Assembly: GCF_000367945.1 (NCBI RefSeq)
Contig: NZ_KB849179.1
Location: 2,898,067 to 2,962,066 of the forward strand
Origin: Acinetobacter proteolyticus
GTDB lineage: Bacteria; Pseudomonadota; Gammaproteobacteria; Pseudomonadales; Moraxellaceae
Direction: 5' to 3'
Length of the DNA stretch: 64,000 nucleotides
A program made the position numbers and the translations under genes. Under the pieces are notes generated by a model. The model saw nothing but the letters and a program-made list of their open reading frames with translations, searched no databases and was not told the DNA's origin. Positions 42,981-51,159 of this stretch are shown here, in pieces; the first letter of the stretch is position 1; each line of letters starts with the position of its first letter.

Positions 42981-43559
42981 TTATCGTACAGGATTGGCTT
43001 GCTGTTGGCGTTTTGCACGAATCCAGCGTGCAGCAACAACAATAAAAACAATCACCAAGACGGTAATCAGCACAGGCATGATAAAAGCCAGAATGGATAA
43101 TAAGATCGAGCCAATCAACTCACCTGTAGCAACCACAAAATTACCCAATCCCCCTGTGGTTGCAGTCGAGACACCCCGTGCTGCTACGGTACTCATTTGC
43201 ACCACGCCTGCGGTTCCGCCACCAACAATTAATGCCGCTGCCCAAGTGGCAAACTGCGACATTTCGCCACTGCTGACCGCCATCGTGGTCAGTGTTCCTG
43301 CCACCACAGCCGCAGGTGTGGCAATGGTATCTAATAGGTTATCTACCCACGGCACATAATAAGCTGCGATTTCACAAATCGTGGCGAAACCCAATGCCAT
43401 ACATACTGATGGGATGGCTAACCATTCAAAGCCTTGGGCAGGTTGATACCACCCCATTAAGGTGGCAATACTCATGGCCAATAACGGCACAAAGACGCGA
43501 AAGCCACAGGCTGCGCTGAGTCCAACGCCAATACAGAGTCCTAAAATTGTTTCCATCAT
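42981..43559 (-). CDS. DUF4126-domain membrane protein
   Basis: 192 residues with four or five membrane segments. LGLCIGVGLSAACGFRVFVPLL, PWVDNLLDTIATPAAVVAGTL and the VAARWIRAKRQQQ basic tail fit the DUF4126 family (unknown function, inner membrane). Its 3' end is the source of two decayed fragments at 41.6 and 40.7 kb. Two candidate starts are adjacent ATG codons. Confidence 0.78.
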   Translation of the reverse strand: MMETILGLCIGVGLSAACGFRVFVPLLAMSIATLMGWYQPAQGFEWLAIPSVCMALGFATICEIAAYYVPWVDNLLDTIATPAAVVAGTLTTMAVSSGEMSQFATWAAALIVGGGTAGVVQMSTVAARGVSTATTGGLGNFVVATGELIGSILLSILAFIMPVLITVLVIVFIVVAARWIRAKRQQQANPVR

Positions 43560-43619
43560 GGATTACCTTTCTATGCCTATGACAGGTCTTGTTATTTAAA
43601 TCTTATTTTTAAGGTAACA

Positions 43620-43650
43620 AAAAGCCCTATCAAGGGATAGGGCTTTTATT
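43620..43650. terminator. Intrinsic terminator after the zinc-ribbon gene
   Basis: AAAAGCCCTATC and GATAGGGCTTTT form an almost perfect stem around AAG with A/T-runs on both sides. It lies downstream of the 47-aa gene on the minus strand. A smaller AAACAGT/ACTGTTT hairpin sits at 43652-43671. Confidence 0.85.
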
Positions 43651-43683
43651 CAAACAGTGGGTAACTGTTTGGTATTTTGCGGC

Positions 43684-43827
43684 TTAGGCATTCTTACTGT
43701 TGAATTGATTGCCAAGGCATTTGGTACACGGAGGTAAACGATCAGTACCAATTTCTAAATAGGTGCGGTGTCCGCATTGAACACAAAAATAGAAGCCTGT
43801 TCCAGGTTTTTCGCCAGCAGTTACCAT
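43684..43827 (-). CDS. 47-residue zinc-ribbon protein
   Basis: A short gene, translated by hand: MVTAGEKPGTGFYFCVQCGH at the start, then a linker and LPPCTKCLGNQF near the end. The two CxxC knuckles (Cys15/Cys18 and Cys34/Cys37) form a rubredoxin-like zinc ribbon. GGAGAACAAAG precedes the ATG, and a strong terminator follows, so it is a complete expressed unit. Similar small proteins are annotated only as zinc-ribbon or zinc-finger proteins; function is unknown. Confidence 0.85.
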   Translation of the reverse strand: MVTAGEKPGTGFYFCVQCGHRTYLEIGTDRLPPCTKCLGNQFNSKNA

Positions 43828-43894
43828 CTTTGTTCTCCATAGATTTTAGAAATGGTACATATACTATAGCGTGATAGTTTTGATTATTTATTGA

Positions 43895-43924
43895 CCTTTC
43901 CGACGAGTGGTGATGGCGGAAAGG
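43895..43924. repeat. 8-bp inverted repeat after the RelA/SpoT-domain gene
   Basis: CCTTTCCG and CGGAAAGG are perfect complements with 14 bases between. It lies about 35 bases after the RelA/SpoT-domain stop codon on the minus strand but lacks a T-run; a weak terminator or mRNA end structure. Confidence 0.45.
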
Positions 43925-43957
43925 TGAAGAATGAAATTTAAGAACATTTTCAAAATT

Positions 43958-44992
43958 CTATTTGGCCTGATTCTCCCCAAGCCAAGAATCAAACCTATCT
44001 CTTTGATTTTTATATAATATATTTTTATATTTTTCTTTGTCACTTTTATAAAGAATATGACGAATTTCGGTAAAGGGATTAATCACATGAGGATCATTTT
44101 CTTCTTTACCTAAATATTCTTTATATTGTTCAACCTCATCAAATTCTTTTTCAAAAATTTCTTTAAAATCTTTAATCTTCAGAGTTCCATTAGAATATTC
44201 AACAATTTCGGCTACAAATCCATCAATTTTATAAGGCTGAAATTTAAAATCATCAAACTTATCTTCAACAATAGCTAAGAATGTAAAAGCATCTAACTTT
44301 TCAGTGATAGAGGTAGTTTGGTCTACTTTTACTTTTGCTTCAGCTTGTTGATCATCTGTCTGACTTTTAATATTATAAAACTCTCTATCTGCTAACTCAA
44401 ATAATGCTGCCAAGGTGTTAATTCTTCTTTTCATTGATGTTGGAATTGATTTTTTATATTTTATTTTATGGTCTAAAACACTCCAAGCATCTTGAATTAT
44501 TGTACGAATCTGCACTTCAAATCTTAAATCAGAATATCTTTTATATTCTTTCATTCCAGTCCGTGGACTTTTTAACTTCAAATCTACATGTAACCCTTTA
44601 TACCCAAATGAGTCGTCTTTAGCTTCCATAGCCGAAATTTTATCAGTCACTTCTATGACATCAAATTCTTCTGCTAAAGCATCTTTAATTTTGGAAACAT
44701 CTGTTTCATATAGTGAAACTATCCTTAAACCGATGAGATCCGTAATATGATCTTTGATTTCATAAGGTGTATTGTCTTGTTCTAAAACAGATTGATATTT
44801 TAATGAAAATTTCTTTACACATTCTTCTCGTAACTTAACCCTTCCACTTACGGCAGCTATAGGAAATTCATCCATTAATAAGGCATTAATAATAGCTATA
44901 AAAGCCGTTTTAGCTTGATTCAATAAATTAGAGTTTTCATTCCAATAATCCCTAAAAATTACTTTTTCTTTTTCAAAATCCAATGAAGCCAT
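43958..44992 (-). CDS. Stand-alone RelA/SpoT nucleotidyltransferase-domain protein
   Basis: 344 residues. The synthetase domain (about 40-215) has SGRVKLREECVKKF, KDHITDLIGLRIVSLYETDV, the G-loop-like FGYKGLHVDLKL and FEVQIRTIIQDAWSVLDHKIKYK with the metal-binding Glu. No hydrolase (HD), TGS or ACT domain is present. The C-terminal 130 residues are acidic and helical, unassigned. Such proteins are small alarmone synthetases making (p)ppGpp or, in toxSAS forms, pyrophosphorylating other targets; which applies is unknown. GGGGAAA precedes the ATG. It is more AT-rich than acnD and separated from it by a terminator, so it is an independent gene. Confidence 0.8.
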   Translation of the reverse strand: MASLDFEKEKVIFRDYWNENSNLLNQAKTAFIAIINALLMDEFPIAAVSGRVKLREECVKKFSLKYQSVLEQDNTPYEIKDHITDLIGLRIVSLYETDVSKIKDALAEEFDVIEVTDKISAMEAKDDSFGYKGLHVDLKLKSPRTGMKEYKRYSDLRFEVQIRTIIQDAWSVLDHKIKYKKSIPTSMKRRINTLAALFELADREFYNIKSQTDDQQAEAKVKVDQTTSITEKLDAFTFLAIVEDKFDDFKFQPYKIDGFVAEIVEYSNGTLKIKDFKEIFEKEFDEVEQYKEYLGKEENDPHVINPFTEIRHILYKSDKEKYKNILYKNQRDRFDSWLGENQAK

Positions 44993-45007
44993 TAATATTT
45001 CCCCATA

Positions 45008-45036
45008 AAAAACCCCACATAAATGTAGGGCTTTTA
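45008..45036 (-). terminator. Intrinsic terminator of the prp/acnD operon
   Basis: On the minus strand AAAAGCCCTACAT pairs with ATGTGGGGTTTTTT (two G-U pairs) around TT. It lies about 35 bases after the acnD stop and before the RelA/SpoT-domain gene. Confidence 0.85.
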
Positions 45037-45069
45037 TTAAACAGAATCAATCACTTTCAGATCAAAGTA

Positions 45070-47688
45070 TTACGCCACTTGACCTTCTAAAAAGTCTTGC
45101 GCAAAACGTTGTAATACCCCACCCGCTTCATACACAGACACTTCTTCTTCTGTATCTAAACGGCAAGTCACAGGCACTTCAACAATTTCTTCCTTACCAT
45201 CAGCTGTAGCACGCTCAATCACTAAAGTTAAAGTCGAACGCGGTGCAATATTACCAATCACGCTATATAGCTCAGTACCATCTAGCTTCAAAGTTTTGCG
45301 GTTAACACCCGGCTTAAACTCAAGCGGTAACACGCCCATACCGACTAAGTTAGTACGGTGAATACGCTCAAAGCCTTCGGCAACAATGGCTTCCACACCT
45401 GCAAGACGAACACCTTTGGCTGCCCAGTCACGACTTGAGCCCTGACCATAATCCGCACCCGCCACAATGATCAACGGTTGCTTACGGTTCATGTAGGTTT
45501 CAATCGCTTCCCACATCCGCATCACTTCGCCTTCTGGCTCGACACGCGCTTTTGAACCCTGCTTAATGGTGCCGTCTGAACGAACCACCATTTCATTGAA
45601 CAGTTTCGGGTTGGCAAAGGTCGCACGTTGGGTGGTTAAGTGATCCCCACGATGGGTTGCATAAGAGTTAAAGTCTTCCTCAGGCACACCCATTTTCGCC
45701 AAATATTCACCAGAAGCACTGTCTAGCACAATCGCATTCGATGGAGACAAGTGATCGGTGGTGATGTTGTCACCCAAGATCGCAAGCGGACGCATATTGG
45801 CTAAAGTACGTGGTGCAGCCAATGCCCCTTCCCAATACGGTGGACGGCGGATATAAGTACTCATTGGACGCCAATCATACAGTGGGCTTGCTGCTTCTTC
45901 ATTGACACCCAAATCGAACATTGGAATGTAGATTTTACGGAACTGTTCAGGCTTTACTGCTTCTTTCACAAGCGCATCAATTTCAGCATCCGAAGGCCAG
46001 ATATCTTTCAGATAAATTGGATTACCGTCTTTGTCATTTCCAAGCGAATCTGTTTCGATGTCAAAACGAATGGTTCCCGCAATCGCATACGCTACTACCA
46101 GTGGCGGAGATGCCAAGAACGCTTGTTTTGCATAGGGATGGATACGGCCATCGAAGTTACGGTTACCCGAAAGCACGGCAGTGGCATACAGGTCACGCTC
46201 AATGATTTCTTGCTGAATCACAGGATCAAGTGCGCCTGACATGCCATTACACGTAGTACATGCATAGGCGACGATACCAAAACCAAGTTTCTCAAGATCT
46301 CCCAATACACCTGCTTCTTCTAAATACAGCGCAGCTGCCTTAGAACCTGGTGCAAATGATGATTTCACCCAAGGTTTACGTACCAAGCCCAATTCATTGG
46401 CTTTACGTGCCAGTAAGCCTGCAGCAACGGTATTACGTGGGTTAGAAGTATTGGTACAAGAGGTAATTGCAGCAATAATCACGGCACCATCAGGAATTAA
46501 ACCTTCAGCTTCTTGTGCCTTGGCAAGCTCTAAATTGCCTGCAATGCCTTTTGCTTTCAAATCAGCCGTAGAGACACGTGCATGTGGGTTTGATGGGCCT
46601 GCAATGTTACGGGTCACTGTTGAAAGATCAAAACGAAGTACACGTGGGTACTCAGCTTGGGTCATATCCGATGCCCAAAGACCGATCTCTTTGGCATATT
46701 GCTCAACCAACGCCACTTGCGCATCTTCACGACCGGTCAGGCGTAAATAATCAATCGTGTTCTGATCGATATAGAACATTGCCGCAGTTGCGCCATATTC
46801 AGGCGTCATATTTGAGATGGTGGCACGGTCGCCCACAGACATGCTGTCAGCACCTTCACCGAAGAACTCAAGGTAAGCACCAACGACACGTTCTTTACGC
46901 AAGAACTCAGTCAATGCCAACACGATATCCGTTGCAGTAATGCCTGCCTGACGCTGACCAACAAACTCAACCCCGATGATGTCAGGTAAACGCATCCAAG
47001 ACGCACGGCCGAGCATGACGTTTTCAGCTTCCAAACCACCGACACCCACTGAAATCACACCAAGCGCATCAGTATGTGGGGTATGTGAATCGGTACCGAC
47101 ACAAGTATCAGGGAAAGCTAAGCCATCACGATTTTGAATCACTGGAGACATTTTCTCCAAGTTGATCTGATGCATGATGCCGTTGCCCGCAGGAATCACG
47201 TCAACATTTTTAAAGGCTGTTTTAGTCCACTCAATAAAGTGGAAACGGTCTTCGTTACGACGATCTTCAATTGCACGGTTTTTCTCAAATGCATCAGGAT
47301 CAAAGCCACCGAATTCCACAGCCAAAGAGTGATCCACGATCAACTGGGTTGGCACCACAGGATTGACCTTGGAAGGATCACCGCCTTTGTCTGCAATCGC
47401 ATCACGCAGACCTGCAAGATCCACCAATGCGGTTTGACCCAAAATGTCATGACAGACTACACGTGCTGGATACCAAGGAAAATCCAGATCCTGACGGCGT
47501 TCGATCAACTGGGTTAAATAGGCCGTTAAATTCTCGGCATCCGCTTTACGCACCAGCTGTTCAGCGAGCACTTTCGAAGTGTATGGCAGCTTTTCATATG
47601 CGCCTGGCTGAATATCTTCAACGGCTTGACGCACGTCATAGTATTCAAGCTGGGTACCTGCCAGCGGTTTACGATATTTTGTGTTCAT
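45070..47688 (-). CDS. acnD: Fe/S-dependent 2-methylcitrate dehydratase (AcnD)
   Basis: 872 residues of the aconitase superfamily. The [4Fe-4S] ligands are in ITSCTNTSNP and ACTTCNGMSG; GADYGQGSSRDWAAKG is in the swivel domain. PrpC and PrpB genes directly upstream mark it as AcnD, which dehydrates 2-methylcitrate to 2-methylaconitate. Classical AcnD pathways need PrpF to isomerise the product; no prpF follows here. Its ATG overlaps the prpC stop by one base (TAATG), with GGAG inside the prpC end. Confidence 0.9.
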   Translation of the reverse strand: MNTKYRKPLAGTQLEYYDVRQAVEDIQPGAYEKLPYTSKVLAEQLVRKADAENLTAYLTQLIERRQDLDFPWYPARVVCHDILGQTALVDLAGLRDAIADKGGDPSKVNPVVPTQLIVDHSLAVEFGGFDPDAFEKNRAIEDRRNEDRFHFIEWTKTAFKNVDVIPAGNGIMHQINLEKMSPVIQNRDGLAFPDTCVGTDSHTPHTDALGVISVGVGGLEAENVMLGRASWMRLPDIIGVEFVGQRQAGITATDIVLALTEFLRKERVVGAYLEFFGEGADSMSVGDRATISNMTPEYGATAAMFYIDQNTIDYLRLTGREDAQVALVEQYAKEIGLWASDMTQAEYPRVLRFDLSTVTRNIAGPSNPHARVSTADLKAKGIAGNLELAKAQEAEGLIPDGAVIIAAITSCTNTSNPRNTVAAGLLARKANELGLVRKPWVKSSFAPGSKAAALYLEEAGVLGDLEKLGFGIVAYACTTCNGMSGALDPVIQQEIIERDLYATAVLSGNRNFDGRIHPYAKQAFLASPPLVVAYAIAGTIRFDIETDSLGNDKDGNPIYLKDIWPSDAEIDALVKEAVKPEQFRKIYIPMFDLGVNEEAASPLYDWRPMSTYIRRPPYWEGALAAPRTLANMRPLAILGDNITTDHLSPSNAIVLDSASGEYLAKMGVPEEDFNSYATHRGDHLTTQRATFANPKLFNEMVVRSDGTIKQGSKARVEPEGEVMRMWEAIETYMNRKQPLIIVAGADYGQGSSRDWAAKGVRLAGVEAIVAEGFERIHRTNLVGMGVLPLEFKPGVNRKTLKLDGTELYSVIGNIAPRSTLTLVIERATADGKEEIVEVPVTCRLDTEEEVSVYEAGGVLQRFAQDFLEGQVA

Positions 47689-48845
47689 TAACCACGCTCC
47701 GCCAATGGTTTGAATTCAAGATTTTCAGGGCCAGTATAGTTCGCGCTTGGACGAATGATCTTGCCATCTTGACGTTGTTCGATCACATGTGCAGACCAAC
47801 CTGCAGTACGTGCAATTACGAATAATGGCGTGAACATTGCCGTTGGCACACCCATCAAGTGATAGCTCACCGCACTGAACCAGTCGAGGTTCGGGAACAT
47901 GTTCTTCACTTCTTTCATCACGGCTTCTAAACGTTCAGCAATTACATACATCTTGGTATTTTCTTGCGCTTCAGCAAGTTCACGCGCCACTTGCTTGATC
48001 ACTTCGTTACGTGGATCAGAAACGGTATAGACTGGGTGACCAAAACCGATCACCACTTCTTTTTTCTCAACACGGCTACGGATGTCGGCTTCTGCTTCAT
48101 CGGCATTGTCATAACGTTGCTGAATCACAAACGCTACTTCGTTCGCACCACCATGTTTAGGTCCACGTAGCGCACCGATACCGCCTGTGATTGCCGAGTA
48201 CATGTCTGAGCCTGTCCCTGCAACAACACGTGACGTAAAGGTTGATGCATTGAACTCATGCTCTGCATACAGAATCAAAGAGGTATGCATGGCTTGAATC
48301 CACTCTTCCGATGGCGCTTCACCATGCAGGAGATGCAAGAAATGTGCAGCAATCGAATCATCATTGGTTTCCACTTCGATACGACGACCGTTGTTGCTGA
48401 AGTGATACCAGTACAACAACATTGAGCCTAGGCTTGCCATCAATTTATCCGCGATGTCTTTTGCGCCCGCTTCGTTGTGGTCTTCATGTTCTGGGGTTAA
48501 GCAACCCAATACAGATACGCCAGTACGCATCACATCCATTGGGTGTGCAGATGGTGGTAATTGCTCAAGTGCGGTTTTCAATGCAGCAGGCAAGCCACGG
48601 AGTGCTTTTAATTTTGCTTTATAGGCTTTGAGTTCTGCTTTGTTTGGAAGTTTGCCGTGTACCAAGAGGTGTGCCACTTCTTCGAATTGACTGCCGACGG
48701 CAAGGTCAAGAATGTCATAGCCACGGTAGTGTAAGTCGTTGCCGCTGCGGCCTACGGTGCAGAGTGCGGTGTTGCCTGCCACTTGTCCGCTGAGTGCAAC
48801 TGATTTTTTTGGTTTGAAGCCTGTTGGTGTTTCATTACTGCTCAT
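47688..48845 (-). CDS. prpC: 2-methylcitrate synthase
   Basis: 385 residues of the citrate synthase family, short bacterial form. RGYDILDLAVGSQFEEVAHLL is the N-terminal motif, GALRGPKHGGANE and IGFGHPVYTVSDPRN carry catalytic His residues, and the C-terminal domain has RTAGWSAHVIEQR. It condenses propionyl-CoA with oxaloacetate. It belongs to prpB-prpC-acnD; AAGGACAATCTT precedes the ATG. A 269-base gap with a dispersed repeat lies between it and prpB. Confidence 0.93.
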   Translation of the reverse strand: MSSNETPTGFKPKKSVALSGQVAGNTALCTVGRSGNDLHYRGYDILDLAVGSQFEEVAHLLVHGKLPNKAELKAYKAKLKALRGLPAALKTALEQLPPSAHPMDVMRTGVSVLGCLTPEHEDHNEAGAKDIADKLMASLGSMLLYWYHFSNNGRRIEVETNDDSIAAHFLHLLHGEAPSEEWIQAMHTSLILYAEHEFNASTFTSRVVAGTGSDMYSAITGGIGALRGPKHGGANEVAFVIQQRYDNADEAEADIRSRVEKKEVVIGFGHPVYTVSDPRNEVIKQVARELAEAQENTKMYVIAERLEAVMKEVKNMFPNLDWFSAVSYHLMGVPTAMFTPLFVIARTAGWSAHVIEQRQDGKIIRPSANYTGPENLEFKPLAERG

Positions 48846-48929
48846 AAGATTGTCCTTTTTATATCCTTTGGTGAATTTCGTAGCGGTGTCTTACCGAACT
48901 CTCATCTTATTTGAGGATAAGCCTTCGGC

Positions 48930-49030
48930 TGGACTTACTTTTGAGGGATCAAAAGTAAGCAAAAATCCTTTGTTGGCCTGACGGTACTTCCCTGCTACCG
49001 CAGCCCAACGTGGCGGCATCCATGCCGCCT
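48930..49030 (-). repeat. Dispersed intergenic repeat, copy 1 (prpB-prpC gap)
   Basis: Read on the minus strand it has three consecutive hairpins: GGCGGCATGGATGCCGCC, a CGGTA...TACCG stem, and TTACTTTTGA...TCAAAAGTAA. The same three-hairpin order and much of the sequence recur at 54265-54360 on the opposite strand. A G/C-rich hairpin (CTCCC/GGGAG, about 49080-49111) lies between it and prpB. The whole 269-base gap is otherwise without a gene. Confidence 0.75.
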
Positions 49031-49114
49031 TCACGATTACTAAGACTTTCATGAAAGAAGGGCTTAAATTCGTGAAATCCCTCTCCCTCTGGGGGAGGTT
49101 AGGAGGGGGTAAAA

Positions 49115-49999
49115 TTATTTACTCTTCGCAAAAGTTCCATCAAGATATTGTTCAAACGCATGGTAGTTAATGCGTTCATACAGTTCTTGACGGGTTTGCA
49201 TGGTATCCACCACATTCTTTTGTGTGCCTTCTTTACGCAAAGTCTCATAAACATTTTCTGCGGCCTTGTTCATGGCACGGAATGCAGAAAGTGGATAGAG
49301 CGCGATGCTGACATCGGCAGAAGCCAATTCTTCAGTGGTAAATAATGGCGTTGAACCAAACTCAGTGATATTCGCTAAAACAGGCACTTTGATTAGATCA
49401 GCAAATTGCTTATACATCGCCAATTCAGTGATCGCTTCTGGGAACAGCATGTCTGCACCCGCTTCGATATATGCCCCTGCACGGTCAATCGCTGCCTGCA
49501 AGCCTTCAACCGCAAGCGCATCGGTACGTGCCATGATCACAAAGCTGTCATCGGTACGAGCATCGACTGCGGCTTTAATACGATCGACCATTTCTTGCTG
49601 AGTCACGATGGCTTTATTCGGGCGATGACCACAACGCTTAGCACCGACTTGATCTTCAATATGCATCGCAGCAGCACCAAACTTGATCATCGACTTGGTG
49701 GTACGTGCGATATTAAAGGCAGAAGCGCCAAAACCCGTGTCGACATCAACCAATAACGGCAGGTCACAGACATCGGTAATACGGCGTACGTCGGTCAAGA
49801 CATCATCAAGGTTACTGATGCCTAAATCTGGTAAACCCAAAGAGCCTGCGGCTACACCACCACCAGACAAGTAGATCGCTTTATAACCTGCGCGTTTTGC
49901 CAATAACGCATGGTTGGCATTGATCGCACCGACCACTTGTAATGGTTTTTCATTTGCGACCGCGTCGCGGAATAGCTGACCAGCTGACTGTTTAGCCAT
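49115..49999 (-). CDS. prpB: 2-methylisocitrate lyase
   Basis: 294 residues of the isocitrate lyase/PEP mutase superfamily. LVDVDTGFG contains the magnesium-binding Asp residues, and Cys123 in KRCGHRPNK is the catalytic cysteine loop. It splits 2-methylisocitrate into pyruvate and succinate. AAGGAGAACAACAAC precedes the ATG at 49999; a longer in-frame start overlaps the regulator gene and was rejected. The start overlaps the end of the GntR gene by eight bases, so regulator and enzymes form one operon. Confidence 0.94.
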   Translation of the reverse strand: MAKQSAGQLFRDAVANEKPLQVVGAINANHALLAKRAGYKAIYLSGGGVAAGSLGLPDLGISNLDDVLTDVRRITDVCDLPLLVDVDTGFGASAFNIARTTKSMIKFGAAAMHIEDQVGAKRCGHRPNKAIVTQQEMVDRIKAAVDARTDDSFVIMARTDALAVEGLQAAIDRAGAYIEAGADMLFPEAITELAMYKQFADLIKVPVLANITEFGSTPLFTTEELASADVSIALYPLSAFRAMNKAAENVYETLRKEGTQKNVVDTMQTRQELYERINYHAFEQYLDGTFAKSK

Positions 50000-50702
50000 G
50001 TTGTTGTTCTCCTTGATTTTGCAGCAATGTTTGCTCAACAATTTTGTAGGATGCATTGATGTGACGGTACATCAGCATTTCGGCAAGCTCACCGTCACCT
50101 TCAGCAATCGCATCTAATATGCGGATATGTTCGTCCCAAGCTTTGCTTGGTCGATCTGGGGTATTTGAAAACTGGATTCGGTACATACGGATGAGGTGAT
50201 ACAGCTCATCGCATAACATTTTTTCTAAGGTTTTATTGCCACTGCTTTTGATAATGCAGTAATGGAAATCATCCTGGCCTTCTTGCAGATAGTAGCCCTT
50301 GCCTGCTTTAAAGTTTTCATCTTCGGCATGCATCCGCAATACATCACGTAAGGCCAGAATCTGTTTTTTATCAATATGCTGTGCTGCAAGTCTACAAGCC
50401 AAGCCTTCTAAAGAGGCACGGATTTGATAGAGTTCCTGAAACTGTTGCAGTGAAAGCGAGACTACCCGCGCACCGACATGTGCAGTTCGCTCCACCAATT
50501 TTTGCCCTTCCAGACGATGAATCGCTTCACGTAAAGGCCCGCGACTAATGCCATAAATACGCGCCAGTTCAGGTTCTGAAATCTTGCTGCCCGCAGGAAT
50601 ATGTCCCAATACAATCGCCGACTGAATTTGCTTGAATACGTGTTCCGTCAGGGTCATTCCCTGACTGGTGCTGAGGGCTTGAGGAACAAGGGTATCTTGC
50701 AT
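49992..50702 (-). CDS. GntR-family (FCD) regulator of the prp operon
   Basis: 236 residues. The winged helix part (about 15-85) reads KISEPELARIYGISRGPLRE with AIHRLEGQKLVER, followed by a VanR/FadR-like all-helical FCD effector domain with HRYxN-type metal/ligand residues (FHYCIIKSSGNKTL; YRHINASYK). It is the first gene of the prp operon and has two perfect ATTGTCGACAAT palindromes around its promoter, which supports autoregulation. The ligand is probably a methylcitrate-cycle intermediate (inference). Confidence 0.88.
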   Translation of the reverse strand: MQDTLVPQALSTSQGMTLTEHVFKQIQSAIVLGHIPAGSKISEPELARIYGISRGPLREAIHRLEGQKLVERTAHVGARVVSLSLQQFQELYQIRASLEGLACRLAAQHIDKKQILALRDVLRMHAEDENFKAGKGYYLQEGQDDFHYCIIKSSGNKTLEKMLCDELYHLIRMYRIQFSNTPDRPSKAWDEHIRILDAIAEGDGELAEMLMYRHINASYKIVEQTLLQNQGEQQHG

Positions 50703-50714
50703 ATTGTCGACAAT
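50703..50714. promoter_or_regulatory. GntR operator O1 (next to start codon)
   Basis: A perfect 12-base palindrome, ATTGTCGACAAT, directly upstream of the regulator ATG; binding would block initiation. Confidence 0.75.
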
Positions 50715-50732
50715 CTCTACAATTTTTATGAT

Positions 50733-50761
50733 TTTATAACCAGATAAAAGAAAAAATGCAA
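50733..50761 (-). promoter_or_regulatory. Promoter of the gntR-prpBC-acnD operon
   Basis: On the minus strand TTGCAT (50761-50756) and TATAAA (50738-50733) are separated by 17 bases. The predicted start lies near 50725, between the two operators. Confidence 0.7.
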
Positions 50762-50765
50762 TAGG

Positions 50766-50777
50766 ATTGTCGACAAT
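50766..50777. promoter_or_regulatory. GntR operator O2 (upstream of -35)
   Basis: A second perfect ATTGTCGACAAT, 63 bases from O1 centre to centre (six helical turns), on the other side of the promoter; the arrangement suits looping repression. Confidence 0.75.
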
Positions 50778-51159
50778 AAATTAGACTGGTGCTTTCAATC
50801 CGACGTGATTGTGATCACTCAGTGGCTGATCAACACACTGCCAAAAATCTTATATAATAATAGATAAAACAACAGGTTAATGATAATCCAATTCATCACT
50901 CAACCCTGAGCTTTGATCGACTGAGCGGCCTTAGACTGTTCATGCTACGACCATGGTATGACAGCTTGATTGTAGACAATCTTTATAATCAGCTTGTAGC
51001 GACAAATTTTGTAAGTAAATACTGCACCAAAATGTAAATAACAGCGTGCTTCATGCAGTCTTTATTGATACATTATTGGGCATCGAAGGTTCCGCTTCTA
51101 AAGCGCCGACCTCCCCAGACATCTATGTATGCACTTTGTTGAAGAAAAGGACATTGTTA
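50778..51159 (+). promoter_or_regulatory. 382-bp regulatory region between the prp operon and tyrB
   Basis: Holds no gene. A third, imperfect palindrome, ATTGTAGACAAT, lies at 50969-50980 and is followed closely by TATAAT at 50984-50989, a likely -10 for the aminotransferase gene with a weak -35. The site sits between -35 and -10, a position suited to repression by the neighbouring GntR protein. The leader from this -10 to the ATG would be about 160 bases. Confidence 0.5.

Noticed and set aside
45921..47825. Plus-strand reading frames opposite acnD and prpC
   Set aside because: Antisense to strongly conserved genes and without recognisable domains.
50000..50056. Longer start for prpB
   Set aside because: It would overlap the regulator gene further, while AAGGAG precedes the shorter start.
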